58,736 nt of DNA, taken from NCBI GenBank assembly GCA_019240835.1, contig JAFAXQ010000302.1, positions 1 to 58,736 on the forward strand, given 5' to 3'. Position 1 is the first letter of the stretch, and every line of letters begins with the position of its first letter. The notes under the pieces were generated by a model, which saw only the letters and a list, made by a program, of their open reading frames with translations, ran no database searches and had not been told where the DNA came from. The translations under genes and the position numbers were made by a program. The DNA comes from Ktedonobacteraceae bacterium (GTDB lineage: Bacteria > Chloroflexota > Ktedonobacteria > Ktedonobacterales > Ktedonobacteraceae). Shown here in pieces: positions 1 to 8,057 of the stretch.

Positions 1-74
1 GCAGTAGAAGTCGGCACGAACCCGGATGCGTTGTAAGTCCTGGCAGCAGACTATAGCTACAAAGGGCTCTGAAT

Positions 75-662
75 ATGCGGCGTATTTGTGTCTTTGCAGG
101 ATCGAGCGTGGGCAAACGCTCGGAGTATCAACAAGCTGCACACGCTCTGGGAGAGGAGTTGGTTGCACGCGGATTGGGCGTGGTCTATGGGGGAGCTAGT
201 GTGGGGTTGATGGGAGTAGTCGCCAATACCGTGCTGGCAGGCGGTGGGGAGGTCATCGGCGTCTTGCCACGAGGGCTGTTCCGACGCGAGATAGCACACT
301 GGAACCTGACTGAGCTGCACGAGGTGGGCAGTATGCACGAACGCAAAGCGTTGATGGCTGATCTTGCCGATGGCTTCGTTGTCCTGCCTGGTGGCTTTGG
401 CACCTTTGATGAACTTTTTGAGATCACTACTTGGTCACAACTTGGGCTGCATGCCAAGCCCATCGGGTTGCTCAATGTGGCTAACTATTTTGAGCCGTTG
501 CTGGCGCTGATTGCTCATGCCATCCGAGAAGGCTTTATCCCAGCATTTCACGGCGGTGTCCTACTCCATGAAGACAATCCTACAGCCCTGCTCAATGCCT
601 TTGCATCGTATGTTCCACCAGTCACTCCGTCTGCATGGATCGAACCTCCACCGCAACGTTAG
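75..662 (+). CDS. LOG family protein (nucleotide phosphoribohydrolase-like)
   Basis: This is a 195-residue Rossmann-fold protein of the LOG/TIGR00730 family. Characterised members hydrolyse nucleoside 5'-monophosphates, including cytokinin ribotides, to base and ribose phosphate. Visible signatures are the N-terminal strand ending CVFAGSSVG, the conserved PGGFGTFDE motif near residues 105-113, and an Arg-Lys pair shortly before it (HERKALM). Length is normal for the family. An AAAGGG Shine-Dalgarno lies about 8 nt upstream of the ATG. The gene stands alone and converges on the tyrosine-catabolism block. The substrate cannot be told from sequence; 'lysine decarboxylase' labels for this family are historical. 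Confidence 0.9.
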   Translation: MRRICVFAGSSVGKRSEYQQAAHALGEELVARGLGVVYGGASVGLMGVVANTVLAGGGEVIGVLPRGLFRREIAHWNLTELHEVGSMHERKALMADLADGFVVLPGGFGTFDELFEITTWSQLGLHAKPIGLLNVANYFEPLLALIAHAIREGFIPAFHGGVLLHEDNPTALLNAFASYVPPVTPSAWIEPPPQR

Positions 663-702
663 AAGGCTGTTTTCCTCAGCTTGAGGAGGGTATGTAGCTT
701 CG

Positions 703-1863
703 CTACACCAACCAACTGTTGGGATACGCAGCATCGTCACAGGCCGCTGCCACCATAGTCAGCTTCAGTGGGTGAAATGTATCTATCATCACTGCCAGCT
801 CTTCAGTGTACTCAACACCCAAACTCTTCTCAATTGCCCCCGGATGTGGTCCGTGAGGAATGCCGCGAGGATGCAGAGTGATTGAGGAACGTTCGATACC
901 GCGCCGACTACCAAAATTGCCATTGACATAGTACAGCACTTCATCACTATCAATGTTGCTGTGGTTGTACGGTGCAGGAATAGACAGTGGGTGGTAGTCC
1001 AGCTTGCGTGGGACAAAGGAACACACGACAAAGTTTGGTCCCTGGAAGGTCTGATGCACTGGTGGAGGCTGATGAATACGCCCGGTAATAGGCTCAAAGT
1101 CTGCAACGTTGAAGATCCAGGGATAGGCATAGCCATCCCAGCCAACAGTATTGCAGGGATGGAAGTCGTACCAGTAGCGAGAGATGGTGCTGCCCACCTT
1201 CACACGCACCTCGAATTCGCTGCGCTCAGTATGGGTGATAAGCTCTTCGGGGCGACGAATGTCTCGCTCACAGTATGGGGCATGCTCTAACAACTGTCCA
1301 TGCTTGTTGAGATAACGAGTCGGTGGCTCAACAGTGCCATGAGCTTCGATCACGAGCAGACGCGTATCGGCACTCCCGTCGGCCAAATGAAAGCGGAAGG
1401 TGGTACCACGTGGAATGACAATATAGTCGCCTTCATGATAGGGAAGCAGTCCAAAGTTCGTCTCAAGCACCCCGTGTCCCTCATGGACAAAGTAGACCTC
1501 GTCGCCTCCTCCATTGCGATAGAAGTAATCCATCTGCATAGTCGGTTGGGCTATGGCTAGCGCCACGTCTGCATTGAACATGAGCACTTGCCGCCCCAAA
1601 ACAGCATCGCCACCACGCGTGAGTTTTGTCGTCTTGAGGTGGTGATGGCGCTGCACTCCCTCGTTCCACTCCTCGTACTGTACTTGCATAAAAGGCTCAA
1701 CTTTTTTGACTCGTGTGGGAGGATAGGTGTAATAGAGAATGGAGTAGTCTCCCGAAAAGCCCTCAGTGCCAAAAACTTCTTCGGCATAGAGCGTCCCATC
1801 CGCTTGACGAAACTGTGTATGACGCTTTGGGGGTATTTTCCCCAAGTGATGGTAGCTCGGCAT
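703..1863 (-). CDS. hmgA: Homogentisate 1,2-dioxygenase
   Basis: The product opens the ring of homogentisate to maleylacetoacetate in tyrosine/phenylalanine breakdown, using ferrous iron. It has 386 residues and matches the HGO family along its length. The C-terminal cupin region carries the His-rich segment HPRGIPHGPHPG, and an EVLYYVNGNF strand precedes it. The reading frame is open to 1938, but the start at 1863 (MPSYHHLG) has a GGGAGG Shine-Dalgarno 6 nt upstream and fits the family N-terminus. It is the last gene of a leftward block with hppD and an FAH-family hydrolase, about 95 nt after the latter. A maleylacetoacetate isomerase gene is not in this window. Confidence 0.92.
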   Translation of the reverse strand: MPSYHHLGKIPPKRHTQFRQADGTLYAEEVFGTEGFSGDYSILYYTYPPTRVKKVEPFMQVQYEEWNEGVQRHHHLKTTKLTRGGDAVLGRQVLMFNADVALAIAQPTMQMDYFYRNGGGDEVYFVHEGHGVLETNFGLLPYHEGDYIVIPRGTTFRFHLADGSADTRLLVIEAHGTVEPPTRYLNKHGQLLEHAPYCERDIRRPEELITHTERSEFEVRVKVGSTISRYWYDFHPCNTVGWDGYAYPWIFNVADFEPITGRIHQPPPVHQTFQGPNFVVCSFVPRKLDYHPLSIPAPYNHSNIDSDEVLYYVNGNFGSRRGIERSSITLHPRGIPHGPHPGAIEKSLGVEYTEELAVMIDTFHPLKLTMVAAACDDAAYPNSWLV

Positions 1864-1958
1864 AGCTGCCTCCCTTCTACAATAGTTCCGTGACAGATCG
1901 TCGTCAACTGGTGCAAGGTTACTATAGAAAGACAGCAATCAATAGTTCTGTCTCACAC

Positions 1959-2879
1959 TTAAACAATACGGTTTCGCAACACTCCGATTCCTTCGACTTC
2001 AAGCTCAACAACATCCTCTCGTTGCAGCCACGGATGTACTTCTGTTCCCAGTTCCAGAATACATCCTGTGCCTACCGTACCGGAGCCAAGTATATCGCCC
2101 GGACGCAGGCGGGCATTGCGTGAGGCCCAGGCAATCATCTGAGGAAAGCTATAGTAGATCTGGTTGAAGTTGCCCCGCGAAACCTCCTTACCGTTGATGC
2201 GAGCAAGCATCGTCATATCGTAACGCTCGCTGCTGGCATTACCTGATGATACCATTGCCCCTTGTCCGTGACGATACATAGCTAACTCATCAGGTGTCAC
2301 CAGCCACGGACCAAGCGATGTAGCAAAATCTTTGCCCTTGCTAGGTCCAAGATTGAGCTTCATCTCCTGAAGTTGGAAGTCACGTGCGCTCCAGTCGTTC
2401 ATAATCGTATAGCCAGCAATATAACTTGCTGCTGCTTCTACCGCAATATCCTTGCCTTCCCGCCCAATTACGCAGGCAACCTCTAGCTCAAAGTCGACCG
2501 CACGGCTACCAGCAGGATCGGGCACTTGTTGGTCATTTCCGTAGACCTCACTCGTGTTCGAGAAGTAGAAGATCGGTATTTCATACCATTCTGGGATCAT
2601 ATCCAGACCTCGATTGCCTCGTGCAGTCTTGACATGCTGCTCAAAAGCATAGAAATCGCGTATCGCTGGCGGTTCGGGAAGAGGTGAGAGCAATACTACC
2701 TCGTTCAGCATGACTTCTTTTTCTGAGCCGTGTGAAAGAGCTTTCCACGCTTGCGTCAGACCATCAGCATCTTGCAACAACTCCAGCAGGGTCGGGTAGT
2801 TCAGTACAAGGATACGCTCGTCACGGATTACACCGGCATGAGTGCAGCGATCAGCAGTTCTAAAGGTTACCAGTTTCAT
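1959..2879 (-). CDS. Fumarylacetoacetate hydrolase family protein
   Basis: This 306-residue FAH-superfamily enzyme most likely cleaves fumarylacetoacetate to fumarate and acetoacetate as the final step of homogentisate degradation. Visible family marks are the metal-binding pair in DFELEVACVIGR, the motif MNDWSARDFQ and the KGKDFATSLGPW segment. It is shorter than eukaryotic FAH (about 420 residues) and resembles the compact bacterial form. The ATG lies 2 nt after the hppD stop, with a GAGGAAA Shine-Dalgarno inside the last hppD codons, so the two are translationally coupled. Operon position supports the pathway role, but superfamily members also act on other acylpyruvates. Confidence 0.88.
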   Translation of the reverse strand: MKLVTFRTADRCTHAGVIRDERILVLNYPTLLELLQDADGLTQAWKALSHGSEKEVMLNEVVLLSPLPEPPAIRDFYAFEQHVKTARGNRGLDMIPEWYEIPIFYFSNTSEVYGNDQQVPDPAGSRAVDFELEVACVIGREGKDIAVEAAASYIAGYTIMNDWSARDFQLQEMKLNLGPSKGKDFATSLGPWLVTPDELAMYRHGQGAMVSSGNASSERYDMTMLARINGKEVSRGNFNQIYYSFPQMIAWASRNARLRPGDILGSGTVGTGCILELGTEVHPWLQREDVVELEVEGIGVLRNRIV

Positions 2880-2881
2880 AT

Positions 2882-3985
2882 CTATAAGTTTCCTCGCAGC
2901 TCCTGCTCTCGCTCTAATGCCTCAAACAAAGCTTTAAAGTTTCCTTCACCAAAGCCCCGCGCCCCCTTTCGCTCAATGACCTCAAAGAAGAGCGTCGGAC
3001 GATTCACAATGGGTTTCGAGAAGATTTGCAGCAGATACCCTTCATCGTCATGATCCACCAGAATACCTAGCTCTGCCAACTGCTGCACATCCTCAGCAAT
3101 AGGACCCACCCGATCCAAAACGGTCTCGTAGTACGTTCGCGGTGTTTTCAGGAAGTCAATACCGTGTTCTTCCAGAGCACGGACCGTCGGGATGATATCC
3201 GTCGTATTCAAAGCAATATGTTGAACACCCGGTCCACGGTAGAATTCAAGATACTCTTCGATCTGTGACTTGCGACGGCCTGCTGCTGGTTCGTTAATGG
3301 GTAACTTGATGCGACCACTTCCGTTCTGCATAACTTTCGACATCAGGGCTGAATATTCTGTACTGATGGCACGGTCTGTAAAATGCACAAGTTGCGTGAA
3401 ACCCAAAACACGTTCATAGAAGGCCACCCATTGATTCATCTTGCCTAGCTCAACGTTGCCGACGACATGATCAATAGCGGCCAGATGAGCAGGACGAGCG
3501 CGGCGCGGAACATTTGTCGCCACAGGCCGATAGCCGGGCAAGAAGATTCCCTTGTAATGCTGGCGCTCAACAAAAGTATGAATAGACTCTCCGTAAGTAG
3601 CAATGGCCGCTCGTTTCACCACACCGTCATCGTCTTCGTATAGCGTCGGTTCCAACACACTGCGGGCACCACGACCGGTTGCTTCACGATAAGCCTGCTC
3701 GGCATCCTCCACCCGAAATGCCACATCCTTGACCCCATCCCCATGCAGCTTCACATGCTCAGCGATTTCCCCTTCTGGATCAAGGGATGAGGTAACAATC
3801 AGACGTATATTTCCCTGCTCGAGGACATAGCTACTCCGATCACGGACACCTGTTTCCAGTCCGGCATACGCAATCGCTGTAAAGCCCCAGGCATGACTGA
3901 AGTAGTAGGCTGATTGTTTGGCGTTGCCGACGTAGAACTCCAGGTAGTCGAAATCCTGGATGGGCATGAAGTCCTTTTCAGACAT
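2882..3985 (-). CDS. hppD: 4-hydroxyphenylpyruvate dioxygenase
   Basis: The enzyme converts 4-hydroxyphenylpyruvate to homogentisate, feeding hmgA in the same block. The 367-residue protein has two vicinal-oxygen-chelate halves. The iron ligands are visible as His in AAIDHVVGNV (about residue 170), His in GVQHIALNT (about 250) and Glu in TLFFEVIERKG (about 330). The C-terminal GFGEGNFKALFEALE helix is typical. The ATG is preceded by GAGGGAG at good spacing. It lies 18 nt downstream of the LysR gene, so the two may share a transcript. Misannotation as hydroxymandelate synthase is possible but unlikely given its neighbours. Confidence 0.94.
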   Translation of the reverse strand: MSEKDFMPIQDFDYLEFYVGNAKQSAYYFSHAWGFTAIAYAGLETGVRDRSSYVLEQGNIRLIVTSSLDPEGEIAEHVKLHGDGVKDVAFRVEDAEQAYREATGRGARSVLEPTLYEDDDGVVKRAAIATYGESIHTFVERQHYKGIFLPGYRPVATNVPRRARPAHLAAIDHVVGNVELGKMNQWVAFYERVLGFTQLVHFTDRAISTEYSALMSKVMQNGSGRIKLPINEPAAGRRKSQIEEYLEFYRGPGVQHIALNTTDIIPTVRALEEHGIDFLKTPRTYYETVLDRVGPIAEDVQQLAELGILVDHDDEGYLLQIFSKPIVNRPTLFFEVIERKGARGFGEGNFKALFEALEREQELRGNL

Positions 3986-4003
3986 AGGTAACTCCCTCGT
4001 TTC

Positions 4004-4921
4004 TTACGTATCTAGAAGAGCTAGGTCGGGGTCGGCATGCTCCAACATAAAAGCTTTAAACGCACGTGCCGTCGCGGAAAGATTCTTATCCTTCAGATGC
4101 ACCAATAGCCACTGGCGTCTAATGGGAAAGCCCTCAACATCAAGAATGACGAGACGGTTCGTCTCCAACTCGATATCAAGGGCAACACGCGAGATGAGCG
4201 CAATACCCAGGCCGGCCTCAACGCTCTTTTTGATGGCGCTATTGTTTCCCACCTCCATGCTTACCTGTAGCGGCAGACCTGCCTCCTGAAAAGCCTTTTC
4301 GAGCGCGGCCCGTGTTCCTGAACCAGGTTCGCGCAACAGAAAACGCTCACGCGCTAATTCCGTGAGGGGAGCTTTGACACAACCAGCAAGGCGATGGTTT
4401 GCAGGAGCCACGATTACCAATTCGTTAAGCGCGAATGGTGCAACGAAGACCGGGGCCTCGCTAGGAATCTTTCCCATAATGACCATATCAAGGTGATTAC
4501 TGAGCAGGTCATCCACCAAGTAGCCGCGGTTCACGACCTTGAGCATTATCTCGACGTTGGGATACATCTTCTGGAATTCGCCGAGTAGCGCTGGGATAAC
4601 ATAGCTGCCAACGGTGGTATCAGCGCCCACGCTTAAGCGACCAAAGTGGGGGCTGGCCAGGGCGCTCATCATCTCCATTGCCTCGTCGATCACCGAGAAA
4701 ATCTTCTGACTGTAGAGGTAGAGTTCTTCGCCCGCCTGCGTGAGGTGCGTCCTGCGTCCGATTGTATCAAACAATTTCACGCCCAGAGACTCTTCCAATT
4801 GGTGTACTTGGGCCGAGACGGCTGGTTGACTGAAATTCAACTCTTCAGCGGCACGTACATAACTACAATGTTTCGCCACTACCTGAAACGTTGCGAGTTG
4901 GTGCAGATTCATATTGCGCAT
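4004..4921 (-). CDS. LysR-type transcriptional regulator
   Basis: This LysR-family activator or repressor has about 305 residues, with an N-terminal winged helix-turn-helix (ATFQVVAKHCSYVRAAEELN, then SQPAVSAQVHQLEESLG) and a C-terminal substrate-binding domain typical of the family. It probably controls the hppD-FAH-hmgA genes that follow it on the same strand, with an aromatic intermediate as co-inducer; that is inference from position. The frame is open to 4960, but a sigma-70-like promoter (-35 at 4989-4984, -10 at 4967-4962) would start transcription at about that codon. The start at 4921 (MRNMNLHQL) has AGGGA just upstream and is preferred; 4912 is an alternative. Confidence 0.88.
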   Translation of the reverse strand: MRNMNLHQLATFQVVAKHCSYVRAAEELNFSQPAVSAQVHQLEESLGVKLFDTIGRRTHLTQAGEELYLYSQKIFSVIDEAMEMMSALASPHFGRLSVGADTTVGSYVIPALLGEFQKMYPNVEIMLKVVNRGYLVDDLLSNHLDMVIMGKIPSEAPVFVAPFALNELVIVAPANHRLAGCVKAPLTELARERFLLREPGSGTRAALEKAFQEAGLPLQVSMEVGNNSAIKKSVEAGLGIALISRVALDIELETNRLVILDVEGFPIRRQWLLVHLKDKNLSATARAFKAFMLEHADPDLALLDT

Positions 4922-4961
4922 GGGGATCCCTGAACTCTCTATAATTACGACGCTACTCATA

Positions 4962-4989
4962 ATAGTACTATCTCAAACGAGGTTGTCAA
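4962..4989 (-). promoter_or_regulatory. Sigma-70-type promoter for the LysR/tyrosine-catabolism block
   Basis: Reading leftward there is a perfect TTGACA (4989-4984), a 16-nt spacer and TACTAT (4967-4962). It sits just upstream of the regulator gene and argues against translation from the upstream ATG at 4960. The region to 5060 must also hold the promoter of the divergent gene at 5061. Confidence 0.5.
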
Positions 4990-5060
4990 TTGCTTTCGTA
5001 CTTTCCAAGCGTTTGATATAGTGGAAAGCACAAATAAGTAGAACAGAGAAAGACCTGGAT

Positions 5061-6116
5061 ATGTCAGAGCAAGACGACCTTGCACAGGCCGAGACAGAGC
5101 TGGACAACACTGTTAAGCTTCCTGCCCTGAAAAAGAAGCAGCTACCGTATCTAAAGGATAATGAGCAACTTCCGACATCCTCTCATGGTATTTCCGAGAT
5201 TGCCTGCACTGGTGTGCTACTTGATAAAGCAGTAGTAGCCCCACTTGCTATCGCAGAAGATGTGACTATACCTTTACTGCATCTCTCCAACGACATTTCT
5301 GAAGCTTCTACGCGGCATTTGCCACACGGGCACGAAGTAACAGAACCGCAAAAGAAAGTCTCACTTCAGCCGCATACAAACAACCTTCTCAAGCGCACAC
5401 ACCCTTTACCATTCTCGTCGCGCCGACTTGTGCTACTCTTCGTACTTGCTATAATAGTAGTGGTGGCAAGTACGGGCAGTGTGGAGCGGCAATATGTAAC
5501 AGCACGGACGGTGCTAGTAGATATGCAAGGCAGTGTTATCAGCGTCAACTTGCCCAATAATTTGCACCAGATTCAAGCGTTTGATCAAGCAGGTAATGAG
5601 GTGTGGAGAACGTTTGTCAGCGAAGGGACATTCTCACTACCCGCCATCCCGACGCATCCTGGAACACTGCTAGCTGTACTTAGCGACGAGCCTTACACAT
5701 ATCGCCACGCACCCGATGATCCGGCTTATGCCCATCAACTGGGTTCTCTGTTTACACTTGTCCTGCTTGACCGCAGGACAGGCAAGACACTCTGGCAGCA
5801 TATCGTCGTCTATCCCGAGCAACAACGAGACGCTATGGTACTAGCTGCGGACAAAAACTTTATCTATGTAGCAAGTATACAAACAGTTCCTAGTGCAACG
5901 AACGCGGGAGTGCAATTGCTCGCAGTTGATCAGCCTACAGGTAATGTCGATTGGCGCGTATTTGGTTCACCGGAGCCGAGCCACGTTCATGACTATGGAG
6001 TGCTGCTTCTCAAAGCTGGACAGGCCATATGGCGAGTTGCCGGGACCCTTTATACTATAGATACCACACTTGGACAGATAGAAGTGAGAAACAGCGTATG
6101 GACGTATCGCAAATAA
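5061..6116 (+). CDS. Single-pass membrane protein with PQQ/beta-propeller-like repeats
   Basis: The 351-residue protein has a disordered N-terminal part of about 110 residues rich in charged and polar residues, then one transmembrane helix (RRLVLLFVLAIIVVVASTG, about 119-137). The outer domain has strands reminiscent of PQQ-binding beta-propeller repeats (IQAFDQAGNEVWRT, LLDRRTGKTLWQHI, AVDQPTGNVDWRV). Such repeats usually make extracytoplasmic scaffolds, here probably incomplete or a partial propeller. No enzyme motif was recognised. The 3' end overlaps ccdA by 19 nt, so the pair is one unit, which suggests a role in envelope thiol or cytochrome biogenesis, but this is guesswork from context. 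Confidence 0.72.
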   Translation: MSEQDDLAQAETELDNTVKLPALKKKQLPYLKDNEQLPTSSHGISEIACTGVLLDKAVVAPLAIAEDVTIPLLHLSNDISEASTRHLPHGHEVTEPQKKVSLQPHTNNLLKRTHPLPFSSRRLVLLFVLAIIVVVASTGSVERQYVTARTVLVDMQGSVISVNLPNNLHQIQAFDQAGNEVWRTFVSEGTFSLPAIPTHPGTLLAVLSDEPYTYRHAPDDPAYAHQLGSLFTLVLLDRRTGKTLWQHIVVYPEQQRDAMVLAADKNFIYVASIQTVPSATNAGVQLLAVDQPTGNVDWRVFGSPEPSHVHDYGVLLLKAGQAIWRVAGTLYTIDTTLGQIEVRNSVWTYRK

Positions 6117-6823
6117 GCTTTAGTGTCGCCTTTCTAGCAGGACTGGCATCTTTTCTGTCACCGTGCGTATTGCCACTAGTACCCATTTATCTTGCACAGT
6201 TGGTAGGACAAAGCGTCTATCAATCTACGGTAGGACAAGAAGAGCATCCGTCACGCTTAACCACATTCCTGCATGCTACGATGTTTGTGCTCGGTTTTAC
6301 GCTTGCATTTGTTTCCCTTGGTGCTACCGCCAGTACCCTGGGTAGTTTTTTGCAACCATACCAACCGCTACTACGTCAGGTCGGGGGTATCATCCTCGTC
6401 ATTTTCGGATTGTACCTGCTAGGAGTACTGAAATGGTCGATTTTTGCTTGGCAGAAGCATATTGAATTTCACCCTCGTCGTCCCAGTTTTGCCGCCTCAC
6501 TGCTCATCGGCATTATTTTTGCCTTTGGCTGGACTCCTTGTGTTGGTCTCATTCTCGGCCCTATTCTCGGCTTGGCAGCAAATGCTGCGACACTGCGCCA
6601 AGGCGTGCTGTTGTTGTTGTTCTATTCACTGGGGTTAGGTCTGCCATTTCTGCTCATGGGTTTAGGAATAGATCAGTTCAGCAGGCTACTCAAGTGGCTC
6701 AAACCTCATGTAGGCAAGATTGAAATTGCTACGGGCATTGTGATGATTGCAGCAGGTATCCTGATCTTTTTCAATCTTCTGCCCTACTTCAACCAGTACT
6801 TTAATCTAGGAGTGAGTGTCTAA
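6098..6823 (+). CDS. ccdA: CcdA/DsbD-type thiol-reductant transporter
   Basis: This is a polytopic membrane protein of 241 residues with about six helices that moves reducing equivalents from cytoplasmic thioredoxin across the membrane for cytochrome c maturation or other extracytoplasmic thiols. The two family Cys residues are visible in SFLSPCVLPLVPIY (about residue 20) and FGWTPCVGLILGP (about 145), each beside the typical prolines. The frame is open further upstream, but the start MDVSQISFSVAF at 6098 matches the family N-terminus and overlaps the upstream gene by 19 nt, indicating translational coupling. No thioredoxin-like partner is adjacent. Confidence 0.9.
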   Translation: MDVSQISFSVAFLAGLASFLSPCVLPLVPIYLAQLVGQSVYQSTVGQEEHPSRLTTFLHATMFVLGFTLAFVSLGATASTLGSFLQPYQPLLRQVGGIILVIFGLYLLGVLKWSIFAWQKHIEFHPRRPSFAASLLIGIIFAFGWTPCVGLILGPILGLAANAATLRQGVLLLLFYSLGLGLPFLLMGLGIDQFSRLLKWLKPHVGKIEIATGIVMIAAGILIFFNLLPYFNQYFNLGVSV

Positions 6824-6891
6824 TGGAAGATAAAGATGTCACCTCCGTTGCTATGGGTTGTGGGCTACTAACCCTCGTTTCTATTTTCTAG
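6823..6891 (+). CDS. Possible 22-codon small ORF coupled to ccdA
   Basis: The stop of ccdA overlaps an ATG (TAATG) that opens a 22-codon frame ending at 6891, with AGGAG about 10 nt upstream inside ccdA. The peptide is half polar and half hydrophobic (ends GLLTLVSIF), and its end overlaps the convergent thiO-like gene by 11 nt. Only the coupling geometry supports it. Confidence 0.25.
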   Translation: MEDKDVTSVAMGCGLLTLVSIF

Positions 6892-8029
6892 CTCTCGTCC
6901 CACTTGACTGCGGCAAAAATCGGTCAAGTGAAAACGGACGAAGCACCTCGGGAGTCTGTCCCGTCATTAACAGCTCTGTCATAGCTAGACCTGAGAGCGG
7001 ACTCAAGGTGATGCCAAAGGCACCATGACCTGTGCTGAGCACCACATTTTCCCATCTAGGAACACGTCCCAGAATTGGGCGGCTATCAGCAGTTCTCGGG
7101 CGCAGTCCAGCCCAGGCACGTACCAAGGAACATGCTTGCAGGGCTGGTACCAAGCGGTGAGCGGAGGCTAGCAAAAAGGCAATCTTTTCCTCAGTTACCC
7201 TTGTATCAAAACCTGCTTCATCTGTTGTGGCACCGATGACGACTGTCTCATCCAACCTAGGAGCAAGATAGACGCCCTCACCAAAGAGAATATGGGTGAG
7301 CGGGGTTGCTGCTGGCTGGTGCAATGCCAGGGCTTGACCGCGCACAGGCCGCACTGGAATGGGAACGCCTAACCACTGCTGCCACCTCTGACTTGACCAT
7401 GCACCAGCCGCGATCACGAGAGAGTCACAGGCCACCGCTTCCCCTGTAGACAGGGCTGCACCTGTCACGTGTGTGCCTTTCGTCTCAAGGCCAGTGACGC
7501 CGCTCTGAGGGCAGAGAAAGGCTCCTTTGTTCCTAGCAGCGGTGGCGAATGCGGCCACCAGCGAGGACGGATGGATCTGCCCTTCCTGTGGAGCGGCAAC
7601 TGCTGCACAGACGCGCTCAGAGAGCACAGGCTCGCAGGCACGAGCTTCGTCTCCTGTCAACCATACGGTGTGGAAGCCCCAGCGCTGCCACTTGTGCATC
7701 TGCTGCTCAAGTCGTGCAACTCGCTTGGCATGGTTGATAGTATGCAGGCTTCCTGTTTGCTGATAGGCAATGGCCAGGCCGCTAGCTGCCTCTAGTTCAG
7801 GCACCAGCGTTGGAAAGAGTGCCCAACTAGCCAGCAGGAAGGGAACAAAATCCTCGTTATCAAAGGGAACCAGCGGAGCAAGTAGCCCAACGGCAGCACT
7901 GGAAGCTTGTGCCCCAATCTCACCCTGGTCTACCACCATGACCTGTCGTCCTGCTTTTTGTAGATAATAGGCAAGAGAACAGCCAATGACGCCACCACCA
8001 ACAATGAGGACGTCTGTTGTCTTAGTCAT
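6881..8029 (-). CDS. thiO: Glycine oxidase ThiO-like FAD-dependent oxidoreductase
   Basis: The 382-residue DAO-family flavoprotein has an N-terminal dinucleotide-binding motif (DVLIVGGGVIGCSLAYYL), a SSAAVGLLAP segment near the FAD, and a C-terminal GHGAFGITLSPLSG motif that contacts the cofactor. Length and motifs match ThiO, which oxidises glycine to the imine used for the thiazole ring of thiamine. No other thiamine genes are nearby, so it could be a related amine or D-amino-acid oxidase. The ATG has an AGGAG Shine-Dalgarno 8 nt upstream. It converges on ccdA and lies 28 nt after the regulator at 8058-9518 on the same strand. Confidence 0.8.
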   Translation of the reverse strand: MTKTTDVLIVGGGVIGCSLAYYLQKAGRQVMVVDQGEIGAQASSAAVGLLAPLVPFDNEDFVPFLLASWALFPTLVPELEAASGLAIAYQQTGSLHTINHAKRVARLEQQMHKWQRWGFHTVWLTGDEARACEPVLSERVCAAVAAPQEGQIHPSSLVAAFATAARNKGAFLCPQSGVTGLETKGTHVTGAALSTGEAVACDSLVIAAGAWSSQRWQQWLGVPIPVRPVRGQALALHQPAATPLTHILFGEGVYLAPRLDETVVIGATTDEAGFDTRVTEEKIAFLLASAHRLVPALQACSLVRAWAGLRPRTADSRPILGRVPRWENVVLSTGHGAFGITLSPLSGLAMTELLMTGQTPEVLRPFSLDRFLPQSSGTRARK

Positions 8030-8057
8030 GGTAGTGCTCCTTGCTCAAAAACGAACG